This document shows, in pieces, positions 18,361-27,066 of a DNA stretch of 64,000 nt. The DNA comes from Maledivibacter sp. Lineage in GTDB: Bacteria; Bacillota; Clostridia; Peptostreptococcales; Caminicellaceae. The number at the start of each line of letters is the position of its first letter. The stretch's first letter is position 1. Position numbers and translations under genes: made by a program. The stretch spans positions 310,001-374,000 of the forward strand of contig JAOASB010000052.1 in NCBI GenBank assembly GCA_025210375.1, written 5' to 3'. A model generated the notes under the pieces. The model had not been told where the DNA came from. It worked only from the letters and a program-made list of their open reading frames with translations, and searched no databases.

Positions 18361-19758
18361 ATGGCTGGCTCAAAAATCAAAAAAATTAGCGAAAATATTT
18401 TGGAGAAAATTGGTGGGAAAGAAAATGTTATATCTGTAACCCATTGCGCTACAAGGTTGAGGCTAGTTATTAAAGACAAGGATATTATTAACAAAGAAGC
18501 TCTTAATAAAGTTGATGGGGTAATGGGTATTGTAGAACAAAGTGGTCAACTCCAGTTAATACTTGGACCTGGAACAGCTGGTAAAGTAGCCCTTGAGTTC
18601 GGAAAGTTAACGGGGATCAAGGTGGGAGTTGAAGATGAAGTTAAGGTAAGGAAAGAGGAACTTAAAGCAAAAAATAGTACTCCATTTAAATTATTTCTAA
18701 GGCATGTATCTAATATATTTATACCATTAATACCAGCATTCATCGGCTGTGGGGTAATATATGGATTGGCAAAAATATTTTTAAATCAAGAATGGATTGA
18801 TAAAAATACTTATTATGTACTATATGTAATTGGTAAATCAGTATTTATGTATATGAATATAATGGTTGGTATTAATGCTGCTAAAGAATTCGGGGGAAGT
18901 CCATCGTTAGGTGGTGCTATTGCAGGTATTTTGAGTTCTCCTAAGCTTGCAAAAATAGTTATAGGTGGCGAGAATCTAGTTCCCGAAGCTGGAGGAATCA
19001 TTGCTGTACTAATAGCTGTTATTTTTGGGGCTTGGATTGAAAAGAAACTTAGAAAAGTTATGCCTTCTGTAATTGATTTGATTGCAACACCTACAATTGT
19101 CCTTTTAGTAGTAGGTTTAAGTAGTTTATATATCTTTCATCCTGCGGGAGTTTACCTATCTGGGGGGCTTAGTTGGATAGTAAATACATCTATTCAAAAA
19201 GGTGGTATACTTATTGGAGCTATTTTGTCAGGGACATTTCTACCATTAGTAATGACTGGTCTTCACAGGGCACTTACGCCTATTGAAGTAAGCCTGCTGA
19301 AAGAAACAGGGTTCGATTTATTAAGACCTATTTTAGCTATGGCTGGAGCAGGTCAAGTAGGTGCTGGATTAGCTATTTACTTTAAGACAAAGAATAAAAG
19401 ACTTAAAAAAATCATTGGCAGCTCATTACCTGTTGGTATGTTAGGAATTGGTGAACCCTTGATGTTTGGTGTAACATTGCCACTAGGCAAACCTTTTTTG
19501 ACCGCCTGTCTAGGTTCAATGGTTGGTGGGGCTTATATATCATTAACTAAAGTTGCGTCAATTGGTATTGGGCTATCTGGGTTGCCTTTAACTTTATTGA
19601 TACCTTCTAATAAGGTTTTTAATTATATAATTGGTACTCTATTAGCATATGCCGGTGGGTTTGTTTTAACATATTTTACTAAGTGGGAAGATATGGCCGA
19701 TGATATAGTATCAGAAGATGAAAATAACCTATTAAGTGAAGTGCTTAATATTAAATAG
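18361..19758 (+). CDS. murP: PTS system MurNAc-type EIIBC component
   Basis: The N-terminal EIIB domain (about residues 1-85) has the phosphorylated cysteine C29 in SVTHCATRLRL. A variable linker follows, then an EIIC membrane domain of about ten hydrophobic segments (GIGEPLMFGVTLPLGKPF is the conserved substrate loop). There is no EIIA domain; a separate Crr-like EIIA is encoded two genes on. It sits in a murQ operon, so N-acetylmuramic acid is the likely sugar. GlcNAc- or sucrose-type relatives cannot be excluded on sequence alone. Confidence 0.9.
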   Translation: MAGSKIKKISENILEKIGGKENVISVTHCATRLRLVIKDKDIINKEALNKVDGVMGIVEQSGQLQLILGPGTAGKVALEFGKLTGIKVGVEDEVKVRKEELKAKNSTPFKLFLRHVSNIFIPLIPAFIGCGVIYGLAKIFLNQEWIDKNTYYVLYVIGKSVFMYMNIMVGINAAKEFGGSPSLGGAIAGILSSPKLAKIVIGGENLVPEAGGIIAVLIAVIFGAWIEKKLRKVMPSVIDLIATPTIVLLVVGLSSLYIFHPAGVYLSGGLSWIVNTSIQKGGILIGAILSGTFLPLVMTGLHRALTPIEVSLLKETGFDLLRPILAMAGAGQVGAGLAIYFKTKNKRLKKIIGSSLPVGMLGIGEPLMFGVTLPLGKPFLTACLGSMVGGAYISLTKVASIGIGLSGLPLTLLIPSNKVFNYIIGTLLAYAGGFVLTYFTKWEDMADDIVSEDENNLLSEVLNIK

Positions 19759-19781
19759 AAAATATATTTGGGGGGATAGCT

Positions 19782-20642
19782 ATGAAGTTTGATTTTCACA
19801 TACATTCAGTTTTTTCTGATGGCAGCTCTAAAGTTGAAGAAATCTTTGAAATAGCTCAGAAAAATTGTCTTTCTGCATTAGCAATTACTGATCATGACAC
19901 CATATTAGGTCTTGAGGTTGTGAATAAAATGAGTAAAAAATATAGCATCCCGTTCGTACCCGCTGTTGAATTTACAGCAGTTGAAAATAACCTTAAGTTC
20001 CATGTTTTAGCCTATAATATAGACTTTCGTTCTGAAGAACTAAGAAAATATTCTAATAATCTATTAAACTATTTAAATAACAAATCAAAGCAGGAAATTA
20101 AACTAATGCAGGCAAATGGTATTGAAATCCATGAAGAGGAATTCTTTAAGGAAAGTTACGGTGGGCCATTATATAGGGCCAAGCTCCTTAAGACTCTTAC
20201 TAAGTATGGATACTTAAAGCAAGAAGAAATAATGAGTTCATTGAAAGCTTTCTTTGGTAAGGATGCTCCCTACTATATGGAGGATACCTACGACTATTAT
20301 GACTTTCATCAAATATGTAACCTAATAAAGAGAAATGGTGGGATCATAGTATTGGCTCATCCTGGCAAGATCAAGAAAAAGGATGGGGGATTATATAAAG
20401 AACTTATAAATAGTGAGTTACTAGATGGTATTGAGATATACCATCCTGCCAATAATGATGAAGTTCAAAATGAACTAATGAATATCGTATCTAGAAAAAA
20501 CATGATATTTACAGGTGGGTCAGATTATCATGGTGATTATAATAGAAGGAAAACCCCTATCTGTGGCATTTGGTTGCCAGACGAGGTCTATTATAATCTG
20601 GAGCCATATATGATAAATAGTCCAAGTATAGGAGGTCATTAA
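19782..20642 (+). CDS. PHP-domain metal-dependent phosphoesterase (TrpH/YciV-like)
   Basis: The 286-residue protein has the PHP metal-site motifs FHIHSVFSDGS (residues 4-14), ITDHDT, LAHPGK and GGSDYHG. E. coli TrpH/YciV of this family acts on 3',5'-bisphosphonucleotides and RNA 5' ends. The gene lies 23 bases after murP and two bases before the EIIA gene, so it belongs to the operon. A PHP protein in a MurNAc operon is uncommon, and its job there is unknown. It might dephosphorylate a sugar-phosphate or nucleotide intermediate. Confidence 0.8.
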   Translation: MKFDFHIHSVFSDGSSKVEEIFEIAQKNCLSALAITDHDTILGLEVVNKMSKKYSIPFVPAVEFTAVENNLKFHVLAYNIDFRSEELRKYSNNLLNYLNNKSKQEIKLMQANGIEIHEEEFFKESYGGPLYRAKLLKTLTKYGYLKQEEIMSSLKAFFGKDAPYYMEDTYDYYDFHQICNLIKRNGGIIVLAHPGKIKKKDGGLYKELINSELLDGIEIYHPANNDEVQNELMNIVSRKNMIFTGGSDYHGDYNRRKTPICGIWLPDEVYYNLEPYMINSPSIGGH

Positions 20643-20643
20643 T

Positions 20644-21126
20644 ATGCTAAATCTATTCAAGAAGAATTCAATAATCGACATTGCATCTCCATTAACCGGA
20701 AAAGCCATTGATATATCACAAGTTTCAGATCAAGTATTTTCACAGAAAATGCTTGGAGATGGGATTGCCATAGACCCAACCCATGGAAATGTTGTATCTC
20801 CATGTAACGGCAAAGTAATACAAGTATTTCCTACTAATCATGCCATTGGAATAAAAACTAAGGAAGGTATTGAGATATTAATACATTTGGGATTAGATAC
20901 CGTTGAGTTAAAGGGTAAAGGATTCAAACGTCTTGTTGACAAAGGAGATAGGGTTGAGACCGGTGATAAACTCATAGAAATGGATATGACCTATTTAAAG
21001 GAAAAGGCTAAGTCCCTTATTACTCCAGTTGTAATAACTAATGGAGATAAAGTAAAGAACATAGAAAAATTGTTAGGGGATGTGGTATACGGTCAAAGCC
21101 TAATTATGAAGGTTAATAAAAAATAG
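20644..21126 (+). CDS. PTS EIIA component, glucose (Crr) type
   Basis: The 160-residue protein has the EIIA-Glc fold: ASPLTGKAIDISQV at the start, SPCNGKVIQ, then the two active-site histidines H66 (NHAIG) and H81 (ILIHLGLDTV). H81 is the phosphorylated residue by analogy with Crr H90. It starts two bases after the PHP gene, so it is translationally coupled. It most likely supplies phosphate to the EIIBC protein MurP, which lacks an EIIA domain. Confidence 0.92.
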   Translation: MLNLFKKNSIIDIASPLTGKAIDISQVSDQVFSQKMLGDGIAIDPTHGNVVSPCNGKVIQVFPTNHAIGIKTKEGIEILIHLGLDTVELKGKGFKRLVDKGDRVETGDKLIEMDMTYLKEKAKSLITPVVITNGDKVKNIEKLLGDVVYGQSLIMKVNKK

Positions 21127-21217
21127 CCTCTAGGACAATATATAATGCAGTATTTTACTAATAAGCATTGGATGATATAATAAACATACTATAATTTGAA
21201 AATCTGGGGGTTCTTTG

Positions 21218-22072
21218 ATGAGCAGTATCACTAGAATAAACAATTTAAAAAATGATTTTACATCTTCTGAAAAAAGAATAGCAGACTTTATAATAGCTAA
21301 TGTAGATAGGGTCTATAATTCAACTGCATCTACCCTTGCAAGTCTTACTAATACCAGTCCCGCAAGTATAGTCAGATTTTCTCAAAAACTTGGATACGAA
21401 GGCTTTCAAGAACTAAAAATTGCCTTAGCAAGGGAAGTACATCAGAATGTATTTGATGAGGACAAAATATATGAAAAAATAACTATCCATGATTCAATGA
21501 ATAGTATTGTAAATAAAATAGCCGCTGAAAACATAAATGCTATCAAAAATACAATAAAGCTTGTGGATGAAAAAGTATTGACGGAAGCAATAGAAGCAAT
21601 AAGCTCTGCGAGAAGAATAAATATCTATGGGGTTGGAGGTTCTTCTTTAGTTGCACAGGACTTTCAATATAAATTAGTTAGAATAGATATGCCCGCATAT
21701 ATACATACAGATAACCATCTTCAACTGGTGTCCGCTGCGAACATAACGAATAGGGATGTCGCCATTGCTTTTTCCCATAGTGGAAAGACCATCGAGACCT
21801 ATAGAGCCATGGAGATATCAAAGCAAAGAGGAGCCAAAACAATTTCAATAACAAAGTTTGGTAAGAGTCCTATAAGTGATCTCGCAGATATAAAAATATA
21901 TACAACCGAGGTTGAAAAGACTCTTAGAATGGGTGCTATTGCTTCAAGAATAGCTCAACTTACTATTGTTGATATACTTTTTATTGGAATAGTAAAGAAT
22001 AACTTTTCTAACATTCCGGTATATATTCAACAAACTAGTGATATTCTGAGGGAATTTAAAATTGATAAATAG
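21218..22072 (+). CDS. murR: RpiR/MurR-family regulator
   Basis: Residues 1-75 form the RpiR helix-turn-helix (SSEKRIADFIIANVDRVYN, then TNTSPASIVRFSQKLGYEGF). Residues of about 110-250 form a SIS sugar-phosphate domain (INIYGVGGSSLVAQDF). In enterics and bacilli MurR senses MurNAc-6-P and represses murQP. The start is the ATG at 21218, 7 bases after GGGGG. A 91-base gap upstream could hold its own promoter. Operon-end position and ligand domain support the name, but direct evidence for the ligand is absent. Confidence 0.85.
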   Translation: MSSITRINNLKNDFTSSEKRIADFIIANVDRVYNSTASTLASLTNTSPASIVRFSQKLGYEGFQELKIALAREVHQNVFDEDKIYEKITIHDSMNSIVNKIAAENINAIKNTIKLVDEKVLTEAIEAISSARRINIYGVGGSSLVAQDFQYKLVRIDMPAYIHTDNHLQLVSAANITNRDVAIAFSHSGKTIETYRAMEISKQRGAKTISITKFGKSPISDLADIKIYTTEVEKTLRMGAIASRIAQLTIVDILFIGIVKNNFSNIPVYIQQTSDILREFKIDK

Positions 22073-22082
22073 CTTTAAACAC

Positions 22083-22130
22083 AAACCAGGGGGATGACAG
22101 TCTGGCATAAATCGTTCCCTTGGTTTATTC
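22083..22130 (+). terminator. Hairpin terminator after murR
   Basis: AAACCA plus GGG (22083-22092) pair with CCC and TGGTTT (22117-22126). The following stretch is only moderately T-rich, so this is a plausible but not textbook terminator. Confidence 0.6.
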
Positions 22131-22218
22131 TTATACAATAATTATGTGAGAAAATTGTATTTTCCAAAAATTTTTCATTGAAATTTTGACAAAAATTCTC
22201 AAAATATAAGAAAAAATG

Positions 22219-22251
22219 TGATATAATGTAGAGAAGTAGGACTAAAGTCCT
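22219..22251 (+). promoter_or_regulatory. Extended -10 promoter and leader hairpin
   Basis: TGATATAAT (22219-22227) is an extended -10 element; no good -35 sits 17 bases upstream. Just after the expected start is the palindrome AGGACTAAAGTCCT (22238-22251). Together they head a short transcript with a small open reading frame at 22305. Confidence 0.5.
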
Positions 22252-22304
22252 AAAAGGTATAGGGATTTGTAGTCAAAAGATATATCTAAAAGGGGATAAC
22301 AGAT

Positions 22305-22436
22305 ATGGTGAAGTTTACGAAACCAAATAGTATACATTTTATTGGGAAATCAACACAACTACTTGAATTTTTAAAACATCTCTCAAATATCTATCTACAT
22401 ATACAGGATATACAAAAAACTAAATACTATATGTAA
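22305..22436 (+). CDS. Small hypothetical protein, 43 aa
   Basis: The ATG at 22305 follows AGGGGATAAC and opens a 43-codon frame ending TAA at 22436. The peptide is basic, begins MVKFTKPNSIHFIGKS and has no recognisable domain. It is supported by an upstream extended -10 promoter, a leader hairpin and a reasonable ribosome binding site. It could be a genuine small protein or the leftover 5' end of a gene destroyed by repeat insertion (element at 22524). I assign no function. Confidence 0.35.
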   Translation: MVKFTKPNSIHFIGKSTQLLEFLKHLSNIYLHIQDIQKTKYYM

Positions 22437-22523
22437 AATAAATTCTTTGAAATTAGTATTGCTTCCTGTGTTAATTTAACAGGTGGTAGTTAATTTTACG
22501 TTGTCATCTTGTTTTTATCAATA

Positions 22524-22687
22524 GAGCAAATTGCATAATTACTTTCTATAAAAACCATCTACTACATGTATTTTAAAAATCTTCAAAGCTATACCATCAA
22601 ATATGCTTATATCTTAAGCAATTAAATCAAGGATGATATTCGCATAGCATATGCAATTGTGCCAAGTAAGAGTTATGCAATTCCCTC
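22524..22687 (+). mobile_element. MITE-like element, copy A (164 bp)
   Basis: The ends GAGCAAATTGCATAA and (reverse complement) GAGGGAATTGCATAA form terminal inverted repeats. A 4-bp duplication AATA flanks it (22520-22523 and 22688-22691). No coding capacity. It is the longest of seven related copies in the window. Confidence 0.85.
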
Positions 22688-22753
22688 AATAACTTTTAAT
22701 AGCTTTTTGTGTAATTATGGTTTTTATTGCAAGAATTTATCCTTTGACATTTC

Positions 22754-23443
22754 TCAATCATGTTGTTGGAAGAGTATTTTTTCTAGTCTTTCTAAATCAT
22801 GAATTTCTATAATGTTTTTATCAAATGATATAATTCCTTCCATTTCTAATTTTCTTAATTCCCTTGAAAGAGATGGCCTTGATACATTCATATATTCAGC
22901 CCAAACTTTTTTTGAAAAGGGTAATTTAACGATATTACAATTATTTCTTCTATATTCGTCAATTAAAAAATAGCTGATTTTTTCTTGTATAGAATTTAAT
23001 GATAGGATTCCAATCTTATTTTTTAAAATTATCATTGAATTAGATACGGATTCCAAAAAGTTTTGCATAAGTTCCTCATCCATTAAAAATAGCTTAAGCA
23101 GTTCATTTTTATGTATAAATATTATTCTACACGCTTCACATGCTGAAATCGTGGCAGGATAATATTTTGTATTTGAAAATATTGAAGGCTCAGCTATTAA
23201 ATCATTTTTTTCTTTTCTAGCTATTATGACAACCTTTCCAGAGGGAAAAAACTTTTGCACATCGGCAAAGCCAGATAAAATAATTCCCATTGTATTAGCA
23301 ATTTGATTTGAAGAAAGTATAATCTCATTTTTACTAAAAGATTTAATGCTATAAATGATGTTTGATAATAAATATTGTATTTCATCTATAGATTTATTTT
23401 TAAACAAACTACATTTTTTGAGTGAATTTGATAAATCATACAT
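22754..23443 (-). CDS. Crp/Fnr-family regulator 1
   Basis: The 229-residue protein has an N-terminal cyclic-nucleotide-binding-type beta-roll (residues 10-120; ILSGFADVQKFFPSGKVVII) and a C-terminal winged helix (KKVWAEYMNVSRPSLSREL, then KLEMEGIISFDKN). It lacks the N-terminal Fnr cysteine set and the cAMP-binding arginine signature. The start is the ATG at 23443 after AAAGGA; an in-frame ATG at 23482 is upstream of that site. It is divergent from a dipeptide/nickel-type importer with a 147-base shared region. Two paralogs lie at 40.6 and 51.7 kb, each beside another importer. Confidence 0.9.
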   Translation of the reverse strand: MYDLSNSLKKCSLFKNKSIDEIQYLLSNIIYSIKSFSKNEIILSSNQIANTMGIILSGFADVQKFFPSGKVVIIARKEKNDLIAEPSIFSNTKYYPATISACEACRIIFIHKNELLKLFLMDEELMQNFLESVSNSMIILKNKIGILSLNSIQEKISYFLIDEYRRNNCNIVKLPFSKKVWAEYMNVSRPSLSRELRKLEMEGIISFDKNIIEIHDLERLEKILFQQHD

Positions 23444-23535
23444 GAGGAATTTCCTTTCAAAAAAATATTTAAAGTGTATCACCAGATACTGTTTCTTTAG
23501 ATATATTATATTATAATCTAGACTGAATGCAAAAA

Positions 23536-23554
23536 GATAATGAGATTCATTATT
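23536..23554. promoter_or_regulatory. Fur-box-like site before the dipeptide-type importer
   Basis: GATAATGAGATTCATTATT matches the 19-bp Fur consensus GATAATGATAATCATTATC at 16 positions. It lies in the shared region between Crp regulator 1 and the importer operon. A second inverted repeat, GTATC-ACCA-GATAC, lies at about 23492-23505. Confidence 0.6.
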
Positions 23555-23590
23555 AATTATTGCGATTGATTTTGATGGGAGATTTTAATA

Positions 23591-24550
23591 ATGAAATCAA
23601 TAAAGAAGTATAAGGATTATATTGTGGCATTTGGATGTTTAATTATATTGAATTTTATGCTGCCAAGGCTTTTACCGGGTGATCCCGTTACAGCATTGGC
23701 TGGTGAACAAGCTTTTTTTGAAATGACTACTGAAATGCGTCAAGAGTTAATAACTTCCTTTGGACTAGATAAACCGATATATATACAGTTTGGGAAATAT
23801 ATGATGTCATTAATAAAATTAGATTTGGGTTACTCTTATTTTTATAAAAGGAAGGTCATAGACCTTATAATTCTATATTTACCTTGGACTATTGCTTTAG
23901 TAATGATAGGAATGATTTTATCCATAGTAATAGGATATTTGACTGGCATAGAGAGTGGATATCATAGTGGTAAAAAAATAGATAAATTTCTATTAAGTAT
24001 TATGATCTTAATTAGTGGTTTTCCTCAATTTTTCTTAGGCATGCTGCTTTTAATATTTTTTAGTGTTCATCTTGGTTGGCTTCCCATGGGAGGATGTGAA
24101 ACTGCTTGTTCAAGCTTGACGGGGATCACTAGACTAAAGGATATCTTAGTACATATGATTCTCCCAATAGTGACAATTGTTATTTCAGAGGTATCAAATA
24201 TGTATTTGTTAACTAGAAATACATCAATAGTAGCAAGTGAAAAATTATATATGCGTACGGCGGTAGCAAAAGGACTAAGTCAAAGGGTTATAAAGCACAG
24301 ATATCTAGGTAAAAACTCCTTTATTCCATTGTTAACAATGGCGGCTATTATTATGGGAAGAATGTTTGTAGGTGTATTACTGATAGAAGTTGTATTTTCT
24401 TATCCGGGACTTGGAAGTCTTATTTATGAAGCTGTCAAGGTACGAGATTATCCTGTTTTACAAGGTGCTTTTTTTATTGTCTCAATAATGGTTCTGGTTT
24501 TTAACGGAATAGCAGAGGGTATTCATTTGAAATATGGTGAGAGAAGGTAA
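23591..24550 (+). CDS. ABC importer permease, DppB/NikB-like
   Basis: The 319-residue membrane protein has six predicted helices. N-terminal LPRLLPGDPVTALAGEQA is the family signature of DppB/OppB/NikB proteins, and the cytoplasmic EAA-like loop is TAVAKGLSQRVIKHRYLGKN. It is the first gene of a five-part importer: two permeases, a fused double ATPase and a lipoprotein receptor. Likely cargo is a peptide, nickel or a metallophore. A Fur-like site upstream favours a metal-related cargo. This is inference. Confidence 0.9.
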   Translation: MKSIKKYKDYIVAFGCLIILNFMLPRLLPGDPVTALAGEQAFFEMTTEMRQELITSFGLDKPIYIQFGKYMMSLIKLDLGYSYFYKRKVIDLIILYLPWTIALVMIGMILSIVIGYLTGIESGYHSGKKIDKFLLSIMILISGFPQFFLGMLLLIFFSVHLGWLPMGGCETACSSLTGITRLKDILVHMILPIVTIVISEVSNMYLLTRNTSIVASEKLYMRTAVAKGLSQRVIKHRYLGKNSFIPLLTMAAIIMGRMFVGVLLIEVVFSYPGLGSLIYEAVKVRDYPVLQGAFFIVSIMVLVFNGIAEGIHLKYGERR

Positions 24551-24556
24551 AAAGAA

Positions 24557-25396
24557 TTGAAGCTAGATATTAATTTTCACAAAAAAGATATTTGTATATG
24601 GATAGGAGGGCTCATACTTATATCCTTAGTGATTACTGCAGGGAGTATTCCATTCATGGATTTATTACCCCCGGGGGAATCTTCAAAGGAAGTGCTTGTT
24701 TCTCCTTCAAGAGAGCATATACTTGGAACAAATGATGTAGGGCAAGATATTTTCTCTAGACTTCTTTATGGCTTAAGGGTCTCTATTTTCACTAGTTTAT
24801 CAGTAGGATTAGCTGCAACCTTAATAGCAGGTTTTCTTGGGTCAATGGCAGCTTTGACTGGGGGAGCCTTTGATAGATTTATATTAAGGCTTTGCGATGT
24901 GTTTTTAGCTTTGCCTGAGTTTATAATTTGCTTGTTAATTGCTTCATATATTAGGCCAAATGTAATCACCTTGATACTCATAATTAGTTTATTAAACTGG
25001 CAAGGGCCCCTTAAGGTTATACGTTCTCAAGTGGTTATTTGTAAAGAGAATTTATCGGTTTATACGGCTAGGACCTTTGGAGCTAATAAAATTCATATAT
25101 TAAGAAAGCATATTATCCCTGAGATATTGCCACTGCTCATATCTACCTTTATAAGAAATGCAAGGGTGGCTGTTTTTATGGAAGCAAGTCTCTCCTATCT
25201 AGGACTAGTAGATCCTAAAACCATTAGCTGGGGGAAAATCATGGGTAATGCAATGGCATTTACATATTTAGATGTATGGAAATGGTGGTTGCTTCCTGTT
25301 GGAGTGGTGCTTTCATTGTTTTTACTTTCATTATCCTATATAGGATATTATATGGAAAACAAGAGAAATGTTTATTTGGAGGAAATAGAATCGTGA
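24557..25396 (+). CDS. ABC importer permease, DppC/NikC-like
   Basis: The 279-residue membrane protein has the DppC/OppC hallmark HILGTNDVGQDIFSRLLYGL and the EAA loop TFGANKIHILRKHIIPEILP. It starts with the TTG at 24557 (N-terminus LKLDINFHKK, first residue read as Met), with AGAAGG upstream inside the end of the first permease. Its stop codon overlaps the GTG start of the ATPase gene. It pairs with the upstream permease to form the membrane channel. Confidence 0.9.
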   Translation: MKLDINFHKKDICIWIGGLILISLVITAGSIPFMDLLPPGESSKEVLVSPSREHILGTNDVGQDIFSRLLYGLRVSIFTSLSVGLAATLIAGFLGSMAALTGGAFDRFILRLCDVFLALPEFIICLLIASYIRPNVITLILIISLLNWQGPLKVIRSQVVICKENLSVYTARTFGANKIHILRKHIIPEILPLLISTFIRNARVAVFMEASLSYLGLVDPKTISWGKIMGNAMAFTYLDVWKWWLLPVGVVLSLFLLSLSYIGYYMENKRNVYLEEIES

Positions 25397-27045
25397 TAGA
25401 AATAAAAGACTTGAATATTTCTTATGGTGATAAGAAAGTCATAAGTGGAATAGATTTAAAATTTAAGAAGAATAGTATTACTGGGATCATAGGAGAATCT
25501 GGGACTGGAAAAACAAGTATTGGACTTTCTATGTTAGGGTTAAACAAAGGGAAAATAGATGGGGAGATTCTTGTAGAAGGTAAAAATATCCTAGGATATT
25601 CATATGAAAAGCTGAAGCAATATAGATGGAATAAAGCCAGTATGGTATTTCAAAATATGGGGGAGATATTAAATCCAACTGTAAAAATATCTAAGCAGAT
25701 TCAAGAAGCTATGATTGAGCATAAATTTTGTTCGAAAAAAGAAGCTGTTAATAGGGCAAGGAGATTACTTTTGCAGGTTGGATTAAAAGAAATATATCAT
25801 GATCTTTATCCTCCACAGTTAAGTGGGGGACAGCTTCAGAGAGTTTTATTGGCTATGGCCCTTTCTAATGATCCTGATATTTTAGTGTTGGATGAGCCCA
25901 CCTCAGCATTGGACCCCTTAACCAAAATTGAAATAATAGATGTTATCAAAGGGGTTTCTAAGGATAAGACTGTGCTTCTAATCACCCATGATTTTTCAGT
26001 TGCAAGGAGTCTAGCAGAAGAAATAGTGGTTCTATATGGAGGTTATGTGGTTGAAAAAGGAGATGTAAATAAGGTTCTAGGTGAGCCTATACATCCATAT
26101 ACAAGGGGACTATTACGTTCATATCCTAATATGTCTACAACAAAGGACCTACAGGGGATTAGAGGAAAGATACAATGTCATAGGAAAGGATGCCCCTTTG
26201 CAGGCAGATGTACACAAAGTAAGGATATTTGTTTTAAAAAAGTGCCACGTCTTGAATTTATAGAGAATCGTTTTATAGCATGTCATAGAAGAGGAATTAT
26301 TTGTTTAATAAAGGGAGAAGAAATCACAAAGGTATATAAAAAAACTAAAGTGCTTAAGGAAGTTGATTTTAAATTGTATGAAGGAGAAACACTGGCAGTT
26401 GTGGGGGAAAGTGGCAGTGGAAAAACAACCCTTGCCAAATGCATTATGGGACTAGAAAAAATGGATAAGGGTAAATTGTTTTATTGTAATGAGGAGGTTG
26501 TACATAAAGATAAAGCTTTTTATAAACGGGTTCAAGTGATTTATCAAAATCCTCAAAGCTCTATCAATAGAAGATTTGATGTTCTAAAAGCCATGAAGGA
26601 ACCCCTTGATATTTATCGTATAGGAAGTGAAGAAGATAAGAAGAAAAAGGTACTAGGGGCTTTGGAGGAGGTGCATTTACCCACAGATGAGGATTTCTTA
26701 AAGCGTCTTCCCCATGAACTAAGTGGTGGTGAAAGCCAAAGAGTAGCTATTGCAAGGGCCTTGATATTAGAACCCAAATTACTTATAGCAGATGAAGCTA
26801 CCTCTGCTCTTGATGTAAGTGTTCAAGCAAAGATTATGAAATTATTTATGGAGTTACAGGAAAAGAGAGGACTGACATTGCTTTTTATTACACATGATAT
26901 TGCATTGGCTCGTAAAATAAGCGACAAGATGCTTGTATTAAAAAATGGAGAGGTAGTGGAATGTGGAAGCTCCGCAGTGATTATAAATACACCTACTAGT
27001 TCTTATACAAAAAAACTTATAAATGCTGCACCAAAAATATTTTAA
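25393..27045 (+). CDS. Fused double ABC ATPase (DppD-DppF-like)
   Basis: The 550-residue protein joins two ATPase units that are separate in most Dpp/Nik systems. Unit 1 has GESGTGKTS, LSGGQLQRV and VLDEPTSALD and ends with the oligopeptide-type cysteine tail (GCPFAGRC). Unit 2 has GESGSGKTT, LSGGESQRV and IADEATSALD. The start is the GTG at 25393, which overlaps the preceding stop by four bases and has GGAGG 10 bases upstream; the longer open frame to 25276 runs inside the permease gene. Both halves look catalytically intact. Confidence 0.92.
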   Translation: MIEIKDLNISYGDKKVISGIDLKFKKNSITGIIGESGTGKTSIGLSMLGLNKGKIDGEILVEGKNILGYSYEKLKQYRWNKASMVFQNMGEILNPTVKISKQIQEAMIEHKFCSKKEAVNRARRLLLQVGLKEIYHDLYPPQLSGGQLQRVLLAMALSNDPDILVLDEPTSALDPLTKIEIIDVIKGVSKDKTVLLITHDFSVARSLAEEIVVLYGGYVVEKGDVNKVLGEPIHPYTRGLLRSYPNMSTTKDLQGIRGKIQCHRKGCPFAGRCTQSKDICFKKVPRLEFIENRFIACHRRGIICLIKGEEITKVYKKTKVLKEVDFKLYEGETLAVVGESGSGKTTLAKCIMGLEKMDKGKLFYCNEEVVHKDKAFYKRVQVIYQNPQSSINRRFDVLKAMKEPLDIYRIGSEEDKKKKVLGALEEVHLPTDEDFLKRLPHELSGGESQRVAIARALILEPKLLIADEATSALDVSVQAKIMKLFMELQEKRGLTLLFITHDIALARKISDKMLVLKNGEVVECGSSAVIINTPTSSYTKKLINAAPKIF

Positions 27046-27066
27046 ATAATAAGAGGAGGTATCAAA

